This document shows positions 38,202 through 47,518 of a stretch of DNA of 64,000 nucleotides, piece by piece (the stretch's first letter is position 1; each line of letters begins with the position of its first letter). Where the stretch lies: the NCBI GenBank assembly GCA_019800895.1, contig JAHVKF010000002.1:372001-436000 (forward strand), in the 5' to 3' direction. Position numbers and translations under genes: made by a program. The DNA comes from Halomonas denitrificans (lineage in GTDB: Bacteria; Pseudomonadota; Gammaproteobacteria; Xanthomonadales; Wenzhouxiangellaceae). Under the pieces are notes generated by a model that was not told where the DNA came from, ran no database searches, and saw only the letters and a program-made list of their open reading frames with translations.

Positions 38202-38227
38202 CTGTGGGAGTGAGCTTGCGAGCGAAG
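38200..38227 (+). repeat. Right arm of a perfect 28-bp inverted repeat (REP-like)
   Basis: Begins within the last array unit and reads GCCTGTGGGAGTGAGCTTGC on to GAAG. Its first bases (CTGTGGGA) look like an array unit, so the array may have grown from the REP end. Confidence 0.9.
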
Positions 38228-38289
38228 GGTCTGGTAAGTCATCGAGCGGCAGGACTTCGGCCTTTTGCGCCCGGACCATGCCGAACCCG

Positions 38290-38295
38290 TATCAT
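38290..38295 (+). promoter_or_regulatory. Putative -10 element for the S9 peptidase gene
   Basis: TATCAT, 31 nt before the ATG and about 60 nt after the right REP arm. The array is therefore just upstream of this promoter. Confidence 0.4.
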
Positions 38296-38326
38296 CCGTG
38301 GACCCCAATCCCCCGAGAAGCAAGCC

Positions 38327-40420
38327 ATGGCTCCAACCAAGATTCTGCTGCTCTGCGTCCTGACGCTGACGCTCGTCGTTCCTGCCTTCGCCCAGGAAGA
38401 AACCGACGCCGAACGCACGCGCCTGACCGCCGAGGTGCTGTGGACGATGGATCGCGTGGGCGCGCCGGTGATTTCGCCCGACGGGTCGCAGGTGGTGGTG
38501 CCGGTGACGTCCTGGGACGTCGAAACCGATGAATCCGAGACCCGCCTGTACCTGCTGTCGGCGGAAGGTGGCGTCCAGCGACCGCTGACCGCCGAGGGGT
38601 CGAGTGCCGGCAGCCCGGTCTTCTCCCCCGACGGCTCGCGACTGGCCTTCACGGCCAAACGCGGCGAGGACGAGGCCGCCCAGATCCACGTGCTGCCGAT
38701 GGACGCGCCCGGCGAAGCGATCCGGGTCGGCGACGTGCCGACCGGCGCCTCCGGCCTGAAGTGGGTCGGCGAGCACATCTATTTCGTGTCTACGGTCTGG
38801 CCGGAGAAGTCCTTCGACGAGATGGCCGAGCAGCTCGAGGCCGACAAGGACGACCACGTCTCGGCGCACGAATGGACCTCGATGCCCTACTCCTACTTCG
38901 ACCGCTACCTCGACGAGGCGCGCGAGACCCATGTGTACCGGATTCCCGCCGACGGCGGCGAGATCGATGCGCTGACCGTCGCCACGGGGCTGGAACTGCC
39001 GCGCGGCTCGGGCGGCGGATCGGACTACGACGTCTCGCCGAACGGTTCCCTGCTGGCCTTCGTCGCCGATGCCGCCACCGAAGGCGTGGTCGAGAACAAC
39101 GACGTGTTCCTGCTCGAGATCGGCAGCGACCGGCCCCGCAACCTGACGCAGGGTAATGCGGCCGCCGACTTCAATCCGATGTTCTCGCCCGACGGCGCGA
39201 TGCTGGCCTACAACCGGCAGCACATCGTCGGGTTCTACGGCGACACCCGCTCGCTGATGATCCACGAGCTGGCCAACGACCGCACCCGGGTCATCCACGC
39301 CGACTGGGACCGCTCCGCCGACGGCCTGGTCTGGGCGCCGGACTCGGCCGGCCTGTTCGGTGCGATCGACGACGCCGGCACCCGGCGCGTGTATTTCCTG
39401 CCGCTGTCGGGCTCGGCCCCGGTGGCGCTGACCGACGCCACCGACTACGGCGACCTTGACATCGCCGCCGACGGCACACTGGTCGGCACCAACGTGAGCT
39501 TCCTCTACCCGCCGCGGGTGGTCCGCATCGACCTGGACGCCGACGAGATCGTCCGCCTCGATTCCTTCAACGACGAGATCCTGGCCGACGTCGACCTCGG
39601 CACCTACGAGTCCGTGACCTACGAGGGCGCCGACGGTGCCGAGATCCAGATGTGGGTCCACTACCCGCCCGGCTTCGACCCTTCGCAGCAGTACCCGCTG
39701 TTCCTGCTGATCCACGGCGGGCCGCACGGCGCGATCACCGACACCTTCCACTTCCGCTGGAACGCCCAGACCTTCGCGTCCTGGGGCTACGTCACCGCGT
39801 GGCACAACTTCCACGGCTCGAGCGGCTTCGGCCAGGACTTCACCGACGCGATCAACCCCGACTGGATCAGCAAGCCCTACGAGGACACGATCGCCGCGGC
39901 CGAGTGGTTCATGGACAAGGACTGGATCGACACGGACCGCATGGTCGCCGGCGGCGGCAGCTACGGCGGCTACCTGTCGTCGATCCTGCTCGGGAAGGAG
40001 CACCCGTTCAACGCGCTGGTGATCCACGCCGCGGTCTACGACCTCTACGCCCAGACCTCGGCGGACTTCGCGGTGCATTCCGATCGCTTCGGACCCTATT
40101 GGGAAAACCCGGAGATGTACTCGATCCTCTCCCCGCACATGTACGCCGACCGCTTCGACACGCCCAGCCTGGTCATCCACGGCCAGAACGACCTGCGCGT
40201 GCCGGTCGGCCAGGGTTTCTCGCTGTTCCGGGCGCTGCAGACCCGGGGGGTGGAATCGAAGCTGATCTACTACCCCGACGAGAACCACTGGATCCTCAAG
40301 CCGAACAACTCGCTGCACTGGTACGAGGCGGTGCGCGACTGGGTGACGCGCTTCGCCGCGCCCGGCCCGCGGCCGGCCGCCCGGCGGGATGCGGAGGCGA
40401 ACGACTCGACACAGGACTGA
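38327..40420 (+). CDS. Exported S9-family prolyl oligopeptidase-like peptidase
   Basis: 697 residues with a signal peptide (ILLLCVLTLTLVVPAFA). The N-terminal beta-propeller shows repeated PDGS strands (VISPDGSQVV, VFSPDGSRLAF, MFSPDGAMLAY). The C-terminal alpha/beta hydrolase has the serine elbow GGGSYGGYLSS, the Asp in HGQNDLRVP and the His in DENHWI. S9C-type enzymes cleave oligopeptides, here in the periplasm or outside the cell. It is transcribed away from the repeat array and converges on the GMC oxidoreductase gene. Confidence 0.95.
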   Translation: MAPTKILLLCVLTLTLVVPAFAQEETDAERTRLTAEVLWTMDRVGAPVISPDGSQVVVPVTSWDVETDESETRLYLLSAEGGVQRPLTAEGSSAGSPVFSPDGSRLAFTAKRGEDEAAQIHVLPMDAPGEAIRVGDVPTGASGLKWVGEHIYFVSTVWPEKSFDEMAEQLEADKDDHVSAHEWTSMPYSYFDRYLDEARETHVYRIPADGGEIDALTVATGLELPRGSGGGSDYDVSPNGSLLAFVADAATEGVVENNDVFLLEIGSDRPRNLTQGNAAADFNPMFSPDGAMLAYNRQHIVGFYGDTRSLMIHELANDRTRVIHADWDRSADGLVWAPDSAGLFGAIDDAGTRRVYFLPLSGSAPVALTDATDYGDLDIAADGTLVGTNVSFLYPPRVVRIDLDADEIVRLDSFNDEILADVDLGTYESVTYEGADGAEIQMWVHYPPGFDPSQQYPLFLLIHGGPHGAITDTFHFRWNAQTFASWGYVTAWHNFHGSSGFGQDFTDAINPDWISKPYEDTIAAAEWFMDKDWIDTDRMVAGGGSYGGYLSSILLGKEHPFNALVIHAAVYDLYAQTSADFAVHSDRFGPYWENPEMYSILSPHMYADRFDTPSLVIHGQNDLRVPVGQGFSLFRALQTRGVESKLIYYPDENHWILKPNNSLHWYEAVRDWVTRFAAPGPRPAARRDAEANDSTQD

Positions 40421-40449
40421 GCCCGGTCCCGGGCGTCGGATCGCAGGGA

Positions 40450-40473
40450 GGCCGCCGGACCCTTCCGGCGGCC
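40450..40473. terminator. GC-rich hairpin between convergent genes
   Basis: A perfect 10-bp stem (GGCCGCCGGA/TCCGGCGGCC) with loop CCCT, in the 68-nt gap between the stops of the S9 and GMC genes. There is no T-tract on either side, so termination would need another factor or rely on the hairpin alone. Confidence 0.4.
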
Positions 40474-40488
40474 GCAAGGACCGGCGGA

Positions 40489-42123
40489 TCAGACCAGCGC
40501 GACTTCGGGGTCCAGGGCCTCTTCGGCCGCCGGGATCGGCGCTGCGCGACCGCGGATCAGGTCCGAGGCCTTCTCGGCGATCATGATGGTCGGCGCGTTG
40601 GTGTTGCCGCCGATCAGGGTGGGCATGATCGAGGCGTCGACCACGCGCAGCCCCTCCACGCCCTTGACCCGGAGCTCGGCATCGACGACGGCCCCGTCGT
40701 CCGCTCCCATCCGGCAGGTGCCGACCGGGTGGTAGATCGACTCGGCCTTGTTGCGGACGAACTCCAGCAGGCCGGAGCGCGTGTCGACATCCCCGCCGGG
40801 ATGGATCTCGTGAGCGCGGAACGGCCGGAACGCGGGCTGGGCCAGGATTTCTCTCGAGACGCGGACGCACTCCAGCATCATCTCCACGTCCTCGGGCTCG
40901 GACAGGTAGTTGGCGTGGATGACGATCGCCGCGCGGGGATCGTCGGATTTCAGGGCCAGGTGCCCGCGGCTTTCCGGCCGCAGGTTGCACGCGTGCAGCG
41001 TGTAGCCGTCGCCCGGCAGGCGGTTGCGGCCGTGGTCGTCGAGCAGCGCCGGCACGAAGTGCATCTGGATATCCGGACGGGGCCGGTCGCCGCGGCCGCT
41101 GGCCAGGAAGCCGCCGGCCTCGGCGATGTTCGAGGTGCCGATGCCTTCGCGGTAGAGGAAATAGCGCAGGCCGACCATCAGCTCGTTCAGGTGGTCGTAG
41201 GTGACCGGCTGCGAGCAGCGGGTCAGGGTCATCACGTCGAGGTGGTCCTGCAGGTTGCGGCCGACCTCCGAGCGGTCGAGTTCGACCCCGACGCCGGCAC
41301 GCTCGAGCATGGCCGCCGGACCGATGCCGGACAGCATCAGCAGCTGCGGCGAGTTGATCGCGCCGCCGCATAGCAGCACTTCGCGCTCGGCGCGGGCCGA
41401 CCGCGTCCTGCCGAGCTTGCTGTAGACCACGCCGTCGGCGCGGCCGCCGTCAATCCGCACGCGATGGGTCAGCGCGCCGGTGCGCACGGTCAGGTTCGGG
41501 CGCGATCTCACCGGCCGCAGGTAACCGCGGGCGGTCGAGCAGCGGCGCCCGTCGCGCTGGGTGACCTGGTACAGGCCGAAGCCGCGCTGGACCGGTCCGT
41601 TGAAATCGACGTTGCGGAAGTACTCGGCCTGTTCGGCGGCCTGGATGAACACCGGACTCAGGTCGTTGACGTGGCTGAGGTCGGACACGCCCAGGGGGCC
41701 GCCGACGCCGTGGAACTCGCTGGCGCCGCGCTGCTGGTCCTCGCTTCGGCGGAAGTACGGCAGCACGTCGGTGAAGCCCCAGCCCGGGTTGCCGAGGTCG
41801 CGCCAGTCGTCGTAGTCGGTCCGGTGACCGCGCACGTAGCACATGGCGTTGATCGAGCTGGACCCGCCGAGCACCTTGCCGCGCGGCCAGTACAGGCGCC
41901 GGTTGTTCAGGTTCGGCTCGGGCTCGGTCTCGTAGCCCCAGTTCACGGACTTGAAGCGAACCAGCTGGGCCAGCCCGGCCGGCATGTGGATGAACGGATT
42001 CCAGTCGCGCGGACCGGCCTCGAGCAGCAGCACCCGGCAGTCGGGGTCTTCGGTCAGCCGATTGGCCAGCACGCAACCGGCCGACCCGGCGCCGACGATG
42101 ATGTAGTCGTAGCGTTCGGACAT
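40489..42123 (-). CDS. GMC-family oxidoreductase (choline dehydrogenase-like)
   Basis: 544 residues. The FAD-binding Rossmann motif YIIVGAGSAGCVLANRL, the GMC signatures GKVLGGSSSINAM and GAINSPQLLMLSGIGP, and the C-terminal catalytic region YHPVGTCRMG with NTNAPTIMIAEKA are intact. GMC enzymes oxidise primary or secondary alcohols; BetA-like members oxidise choline, but the substrate is not fixed by sequence and no betB or betI lies nearby. A palindrome 18-41 nt upstream of the start could be an operator. Confidence 0.93.
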   Translation of the reverse strand: MSERYDYIIVGAGSAGCVLANRLTEDPDCRVLLLEAGPRDWNPFIHMPAGLAQLVRFKSVNWGYETEPEPNLNNRRLYWPRGKVLGGSSSINAMCYVRGHRTDYDDWRDLGNPGWGFTDVLPYFRRSEDQQRGASEFHGVGGPLGVSDLSHVNDLSPVFIQAAEQAEYFRNVDFNGPVQRGFGLYQVTQRDGRRCSTARGYLRPVRSRPNLTVRTGALTHRVRIDGGRADGVVYSKLGRTRSARAEREVLLCGGAINSPQLLMLSGIGPAAMLERAGVGVELDRSEVGRNLQDHLDVMTLTRCSQPVTYDHLNELMVGLRYFLYREGIGTSNIAEAGGFLASGRGDRPRPDIQMHFVPALLDDHGRNRLPGDGYTLHACNLRPESRGHLALKSDDPRAAIVIHANYLSEPEDVEMMLECVRVSREILAQPAFRPFRAHEIHPGGDVDTRSGLLEFVRNKAESIYHPVGTCRMGADDGAVVDAELRVKGVEGLRVVDASIMPTLIGGNTNAPTIMIAEKASDLIRGRAAPIPAAEEALDPEVALV

Positions 42124-42141
42124 CTTCAGGTTTCTCCGGCA

Positions 42142-42164
42142 CGACGGGACTTCGAGTCCTGTCG
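42142..42164 (-). promoter_or_regulatory. Palindrome upstream of the GMC oxidoreductase gene
   Basis: A 10-bp stem (one G-T pair) around the triplet TCG, core GGACTTCGAGTCC, just before the GMC start codon. It could be an operator or an mRNA hairpin. The possible -10 CATAAT lies at 42205-42200 on the minus strand, so the palindrome would be within the leader. Confidence 0.3.
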
Positions 42165-42328
42165 CGCGGTCGAATCGGGCCCGGCTTCCGTTGCTTGTGA
42201 TTATGTCCGGAAGGCCGGGAGCGGCGTCTACCCCGAAGCACCGATATGCAAAGATACCGCAGACCGCGCCACGGCGGGCGCCGGACGCCCGGTGACTTTC
42301 GGCACTCCTTCACATTCGTGATGTCCAA

Positions 42329-42334
42329 TATGCT
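42329..42334 (+). promoter_or_regulatory. Putative -10 element for the RND pump operon
   Basis: TATGCT, 68 nt before the GTG start at 42403; no clear -35. Confidence 0.25.
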
Positions 42335-42402
42335 GGCTGATCGGGCGCGCCGTGCTTGCCCGGCGCTGCCTGCCCCGTGTACATGCGTTCCAGGAGAATC
42401 CC

Positions 42403-45400
42403 GTGCCGCTGACCCGCCTTGGCCTGAGCAACCCGGTCGCCGTCGCCGTCGGCTGCATCCTGCTGGTCATCTTCGGCCTGATCAGCCTGGACCGCCTGCC
42501 GGTGCAGATGACGCCGAGCATCGACCGGCCCAGCATCTCGGTCAACACGGGCTGGCGCGCGGCCGCGCCGGAAGAGGTCGAGTCGGAGATCGTGGAGCCG
42601 CAGGAAGAGCAGCTGCGCGACGTTCCGGGCCTGGTGCGCATGAGCTCCGAGGCGTCCCAGGGCCGTGGCCGGGTCAGCCTGGAGTTCGGCGTCGGCGCGG
42701 ACATGAACCGGGCGCTGATCGACGTGATCAACCGCCTGAACCAGGTCCAGCGCTACCCGACCGATGTCTCCGAGCCGACCGTGAACGTCGGCACGTCGCA
42801 GTACGAGGAGGCCGTGGCCTGGTTCGCGATCCTGCCGGTCGAGGGCAATACGCGCCCGATCGTCGAGTACCAGGACTTCGTCGCCGACGTGATCCAGGAA
42901 CGGATCGAGCGCATTCCCGGCGTGTCCTCCGCCGCGCCGGTCGGCGGCCGGGCGTTCGAGATCCGGATCACCTTCGACCCCTACCGGGCAGCGGCGATCG
43001 GCGTCGATCTGACCCGGATCGGCCAGCAACTGGGCCAGAACAGCGACGTTTCCGGTGGCTTCGAGGAAATCGGCCGACGCCAGTACACGGTGCGCTTCGC
43101 CGGCCAGTACGAGGTCGCCGACCTGCAGAACCTGGTGCTCGAATGGCGCGACGGGCGTCCCGTGTATCTCGGCGACGTCGCCACCGTCGAGCGCACGATG
43201 ACCGACTTCCGCGGCGGCGTGACCCAGAACGCCAGCCCGTCGATCGCGATGAACGTGGCCGCCGAGCCGGGCGCCAACGTGGTGCGCGTGCTCAACGACG
43301 TCAAGCAGGTGGTCGCGGAGCTTCAGCGCAGCCACCTGACCCCGGCCGGCCTGAACATGGTCCAGGTCTCCGACGACACGGTCTACATCAACCAATCGGT
43401 GCGGATGGTGGTGACCAACCTGCTGCTCGGCATGCTGCTGGCCACGAGCGTGCTGTGGTGGTTCTTCCGCAGGGTCCGGGCGACCCTGATGGTCGCGGTC
43501 GCCATCCCCCTGTGCCTGTGCTTCGCCTTTCTGGTGCTCGACGTGGCCGGGCGCTCGCTGAACGTGATCTCGCTGGCCGGCCTGGCCTTCGCGACCGGCA
43601 TGGTGCTCGACGCCGCGATCGTCGTCCTCGAGAACATCGTGCGCCAGCGCGAGCAGGGCCGGGAGGCCAGGGAAGCCTCCGACCGCGGCGCGACCCAGGT
43701 CTGGGGCGCGCTGCTGGCCTCGACGGCCACCACCGTCGCCATCTTTCTCCCCGTGCTCTGGCTGCAGGACGAGGCCGGCCAGCTGTTCGCCGACCTCGCG
43801 GTGGTGATCTCGGCGGCGGTGATCGCGTCGCTGGTGGTCGCCGTGGTGGTCATCCCCGCGGCCAGCTACCGGCTGCTCGGCGACCGGGAGATGAAGGACC
43901 GGCACCTCTCCTGGTGGCGCAACGCGGCCGACTTCGTGATGAGGCTGACCGACACGCCGCGCCGGCGCTGGTCGTGGATCGCCGGCCTGACCCTGGTGCC
44001 GCTGCTGATCGGCGCGCTGCTGATCCCGCCGGCCGACTACCTGCCCGAAGGCAACCAGAATTCGCTGTTCGGCTTCGTCCAGTCGCCGCCCGGCATGGGG
44101 CCGGAAACGGTCCAGTCCGAGATCATCGATCCGATCAACGACCGGGTCCGGCCGTACCTTACCGGCGAGAAGGAACCCGCGATCTCCGACATCTTCGTCG
44201 GCCAGTTCGGCAGCGGCGTGTTCATGGGCCTGAGCGCGGCCGACCCCGATGACATCGACGAAGTGCTCGAGGTCGTCAACCGCGAGATCCTGGCCGGCTT
44301 CCCCGACACCTTCGGCCGCGCGGGCCGCCGCGCGATCTTCGGCGGCCGCGGCGGACGCAACATCGAGGTGGACCTCCAGGCCGGCGACTTCAGCGACCTG
44401 ATCGAGGCCGGCCAGATCGGCTTCGGCGTGATCTCGCAGGCCCTGCCGGGCGCGAACATCCGCCCAGACCCGGGCCTCGAGCTGGCCGAGCCGGAGCTCC
44501 GCCTGATTCCCGACGACCGGCGGATCGCCGAGCTGGGCTTCACGCGCGGCGACGTCGCCACGATCATCCGGGCCTTCGGCAGCGGCGCGTTCCTCGGCGA
44601 ATACTTCGACGGCGATCAGCGACTCAACGTCATCCTGCGCGGCGAACGCTGGGCGACCCCGGAGGAACTGATGTCGATGCCGATCGCCACACCGTCCGGT
44701 CGCCTGGCGACGCTGGGCGAGCTGGCCCGCCTGGAGCGCACCGCCGGGCCGAACCAGATTCGCCGCGTCGACCGCAAGCGAACCCTGACGCTGCGGGTGA
44801 CGCCGCCGAGCGGCATGCCGATGGAAACCGCGCTGGAGGTGCTCCGCACCGAGGCGGAACCGGCGATCCGCGCCGCCCTGCCCCCGGACGGCGTGATCAC
44901 CTATCGCGGTACCGCCGAGGCGCTCGGCGAGACCCTGCGCAACCTGGCCGGCAGCTTCCTCCTGGCCGTGGTGATCCTGTACCTGCTGATCACCGCGCTG
45001 TTCCGCTCCTTCAAGGATTCGCTGCTGGTGCTGATGACCATTCCGATGGCCACGATCGGCGGGATCGTCGCGCTGCGCCTGGTCGACCTGGTGTTCGGCC
45101 AGGCGATGGACATGCTGACGATGATCGGCTTCGTGATCCTGCTCGGACTGGTGGTCAACAACGCGATCCTGCTGGTCTACCGGGCCCGCGACGGTGAACG
45201 CGAGGGCCTGGACCGGCGCGAGGCGGTGCGCCAGGCGGTCGGCCTGCGCCTGCGGCCGATCCTGATGTCGACGTTCACCAGCCTGTTCGGCATGCTCCCC
45301 CTGCTGCTGCTGCCCGGCGCCGGCACCGAGCTGTATCGCGGCCTGGCCGCGGTCATCGTTGGCGGACTGGCGGTCAGCACCCTGTTCACGCTGGTGCTCC

Positions 45401-45474
45401 TGCCCAGCCTGCTTCGAATCAACGAGGAGCCCGCGTCGCGCCCGATCGGCACGCGCGAGCCCGTTACCGCATGA
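42403..45474 (+). CDS. RND-family efflux permease
   Basis: 1023 residues from a GTG with CAGGAGA upstream. The first helix (VAVAVGCILLVIFGLISL) is followed by porter domains, the TM4 segment GLAFATGMVLDAAIVVLENI with the proton-relay aspartate, and the second half with TM10-12 (IGFVILLGLVVNNAILLVYRARD). It most resembles the HAE1/heavy-metal-like efflux groups, but the substrate is uncertain. Its stop overlaps the start of the adaptor gene (ATGA). Here the permease precedes the adaptor, the reverse of the common order. Confidence 0.93.
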   Translation: MPLTRLGLSNPVAVAVGCILLVIFGLISLDRLPVQMTPSIDRPSISVNTGWRAAAPEEVESEIVEPQEEQLRDVPGLVRMSSEASQGRGRVSLEFGVGADMNRALIDVINRLNQVQRYPTDVSEPTVNVGTSQYEEAVAWFAILPVEGNTRPIVEYQDFVADVIQERIERIPGVSSAAPVGGRAFEIRITFDPYRAAAIGVDLTRIGQQLGQNSDVSGGFEEIGRRQYTVRFAGQYEVADLQNLVLEWRDGRPVYLGDVATVERTMTDFRGGVTQNASPSIAMNVAAEPGANVVRVLNDVKQVVAELQRSHLTPAGLNMVQVSDDTVYINQSVRMVVTNLLLGMLLATSVLWWFFRRVRATLMVAVAIPLCLCFAFLVLDVAGRSLNVISLAGLAFATGMVLDAAIVVLENIVRQREQGREAREASDRGATQVWGALLASTATTVAIFLPVLWLQDEAGQLFADLAVVISAAVIASLVVAVVVIPAASYRLLGDREMKDRHLSWWRNAADFVMRLTDTPRRRWSWIAGLTLVPLLIGALLIPPADYLPEGNQNSLFGFVQSPPGMGPETVQSEIIDPINDRVRPYLTGEKEPAISDIFVGQFGSGVFMGLSAADPDDIDEVLEVVNREILAGFPDTFGRAGRRAIFGGRGGRNIEVDLQAGDFSDLIEAGQIGFGVISQALPGANIRPDPGLELAEPELRLIPDDRRIAELGFTRGDVATIIRAFGSGAFLGEYFDGDQRLNVILRGERWATPEELMSMPIATPSGRLATLGELARLERTAGPNQIRRVDRKRTLTLRVTPPSGMPMETALEVLRTEAEPAIRAALPPDGVITYRGTAEALGETLRNLAGSFLLAVVILYLLITALFRSFKDSLLVLMTIPMATIGGIVALRLVDLVFGQAMDMLTMIGFVILLGLVVNNAILLVYRARDGEREGLDRREAVRQAVGLRLRPILMSTFTSLFGMLPLLLLPGAGTELYRGLAAVIVGGLAVSTLFTLVLLPSLLRINEEPASRPIGTREPVTA

Positions 45475-46562
45475 GGTTTTCCGTGATGTCCCGATCCCCG
45501 ATCACGCTGCTGATCGTACTGCTGCTGGCGGCCCAGGCCGGATCGGCCCTGGCCCAGTTCGGCGGCCCCGCCCTGGTCCAGGTCGACAGCGCCCGCATCG
45601 TCACCATGGCCCCGACCATGCAGGTCGCCGGCACCGTGATCTCGCGCTCCGACGCCGTGCTGTCGGCCGAGGTCCAGGGCCGCTTGATCGAAGTCGCGGA
45701 AGTCGGCACCCGGGTCGAGGCCGGCGACGCGATCGCCCGCATCGAGGACACGGCACTGGAACTCCGCGCCCGCGAGCTCCGCGCCGAGATCTCGCGCGTC
45801 GAGGCTCGCCTGTCGTTCCTGGACGCGGAACTGGCGCGCATCCAGAGACTGGCCGAGAGCAACCTGGCCGCGGTCACCCAGATCGAGCAGACCCGCTCGG
45901 ATCGCGACGTGGCCTCCAGCGACCTGGAAATCGCACGCGCCCGCCTGGCCCAGGTCCAGGACGAGCTCGACCGCACCCGCGTCACCGCGCCGTTTCCCGG
46001 CGTGGTCGTCGAGCGGCGTGTCCAGGCCGGCGAACGGGTTTCTCCGGGCACTGCCGTCGTTCGCCTGGTCGATCCGGATCGGCTCGAAGTCGTGGCCCGG
46101 GCTCCGCTGGCCTACTACCGCTACGTGCAACCCGGCGACGAGCTGGCGATCGTGCTCGGCGAGGACGAGACCCTGCCCGCCCCGGTGCGCACCGTGGTCA
46201 GCATCGGCGACGAGTTCAATCACGTGTTCGAGATGCGGCTGGACGTGAACGAGCCGCTGCCGATCGGCCAGACCGTGCGCGTGACGATCCCCACGGCCGA
46301 CGTGCGGGAAGTGCTGGCGGTGCCGCGCGACGCGCTGGTCCTGCGTGGCGACGGCACCTCCGTGTTCGTCGTGGATGCTGGCAACAAGGCCCGTCGCATC
46401 CGCGTCGTCACCGGCATCGGCTCCGGCGACCTGATCGAGGTCCGTGGACCCGTCAGCGACGGCGACCGCGTGGTGATCCGCGGCAACGAGCGCCTTCGTG
46501 CCGACCAGGACGTGCGGATCATGGACGAGGGCGGCGGCACCCCGACCGGGGCGCCGACCTAG
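45471..46562 (+). CDS. RND efflux periplasmic adaptor (membrane fusion protein)
   Basis: 363 residues with a signal peptide (ITLLIVLLLAAQAGSALA). A lipoyl/barrel-sandwich half (VLSAEVQGRLIEVAEVGTRV) is followed by a short alpha-hairpin (ARLSFLDAELARIQRLAESN...ARLAQVQDELDRTRV), the second lipoyl half (TAPFPGVVVERRVQAGERV) and a beta-barrel. It links the pump to an outer-membrane factor. No such factor is adjacent; the TolC protein at 13.9-15.2 kb is a candidate partner. Confidence 0.93.
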   Translation: MRFSVMSRSPITLLIVLLLAAQAGSALAQFGGPALVQVDSARIVTMAPTMQVAGTVISRSDAVLSAEVQGRLIEVAEVGTRVEAGDAIARIEDTALELRARELRAEISRVEARLSFLDAELARIQRLAESNLAAVTQIEQTRSDRDVASSDLEIARARLAQVQDELDRTRVTAPFPGVVVERRVQAGERVSPGTAVVRLVDPDRLEVVARAPLAYYRYVQPGDELAIVLGEDETLPAPVRTVVSIGDEFNHVFEMRLDVNEPLPIGQTVRVTIPTADVREVLAVPRDALVLRGDGTSVFVVDAGNKARRIRVVTGIGSGDLIEVRGPVSDGDRVVIRGNERLRADQDVRIMDEGGGTPTGAPT

Positions 46563-46597
46563 GTCCGGCGCCGGCTCGCGCAGGGCCCTCCCCGCAC

Positions 46598-46615
46598 TCC
46601 GGGCGCTTGCCCGGA
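46598..46615 (+). terminator. Small hairpin after the efflux operon
   Basis: A 7-bp stem TCCGGGC/GCCCGGA with loop GCTT, 36 nt after the adaptor stop. There is no T-tract, so it is a weak terminator candidate. Confidence 0.25.
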
Positions 46616-46689
46616 ATCGAGCAGACCGGCACGTGCGATCTCGCGGTCCTCCGGCATTGTCTCGGAGGAACCCACCCCGAGCTTCGCAG

Positions 46690-47487
46690 ATGACCGCTTC
46701 CGTAGCGACGGCAACGAACATCGATCGACCGGTCCCCGCCAACCGGTCCTCGCTGGAGGACTACCGAACGCTCTGGGCGTGGATGCTCGTCCCGATGGTC
46801 CTGATGCAGGCGGGCATCTTTCTGGACTACTGGGGCGACTTCCGAGACAACGACTGGTCGATCCACGTCCACTACTGGACCGCCACCCTCTGGTATCTGT
46901 ACCTGATCCTTCAGCCGTACTGGGCCACCCACGGGCGGATGGACCTGCACCGCACCAACGGCATCCTCGGTATGTTCCTGGCCGGCGGCGTCGGCATCAC
47001 GTCACTGAGCATGCTCGGCCGGGACCTGCGACTGGTCCGGCTGGCCACCGAGAACCCCGAGCGCTTCGGCCCGTTCACGCCCGAGTTCTTCTACGGGGTC
47101 GCCGCCGTCGAACTGCCGATGGTGCTGATCTTCTGCCTGGCCGTGGTGATGGCGATCCTGCGCAGGAAGTCGCTCGAAGACCACGCCTGGTGGCTGGTGT
47201 CGACCGTGTTCGTCATCATGATGCCCGCAGTGGGGCGCGGCATGCAGGCCCTCTATCTGATCGCCCAGGCCGACCGGTGGCCGAACGTCGACGGGGTCAC
47301 TCCGATCATCCTCGGACAGGTCTTCGTTGTCGCGCTGACGCTTGCCGCGGCGTGGAAGTACGGCAAGCTGAAGCATCCTGCGACCTGGTGGGCGCTCGGC
47401 ATCAACGTGTACGCGGGGTTCGCCTGGGAGATCGGCCAGGTCGGCTGGGTCCAGCGCCTGCTCGACACGCTGATCCACGTGTCCTGA
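46690..47487 (+). CDS. Multi-pass membrane protein of unknown function
   Basis: 265 residues with about seven hydrophobic helices. A conserved-looking His pattern spans helices 2-3: HVHYWTATLWYLYLILQPYW, then THGRMDLHRTNGILGMF. The spacing of H-x-H and H-G-R-x4-H-R is reminiscent of families that bind haem or metal in the membrane (DUF2306- or b561-like), but I cannot assign one. It is convergent with the kinase gene; 127 nt separate it from the efflux operon. No signal peptide. Confidence 0.7.
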   Translation: MTASVATATNIDRPVPANRSSLEDYRTLWAWMLVPMVLMQAGIFLDYWGDFRDNDWSIHVHYWTATLWYLYLILQPYWATHGRMDLHRTNGILGMFLAGGVGITSLSMLGRDLRLVRLATENPERFGPFTPEFFYGVAAVELPMVLIFCLAVVMAILRRKSLEDHAWWLVSTVFVIMMPAVGRGMQALYLIAQADRWPNVDGVTPIILGQVFVVALTLAAAWKYGKLKHPATWWALGINVYAGFAWEIGQVGWVQRLLDTLIHVS

Positions 47488-47518
47488 GGATTCGGGGACG
47501 GATCGGTCGGCGCCGGGC

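Noticed and set aside
37850-38280. Long open frames through the 8-bp array, translating to DLWTCGPV or PQVHRSTG repeats
   Set aside because: The period is 24 nt in several frames on both strands, with no ribosome-binding site or domain; it is an artefact of the tandem repeat.
40489-42123. Naming the GMC oxidoreductase betA
   Set aside because: Choline dehydrogenase is only one GMC activity, and betB, betI and betT are absent nearby.
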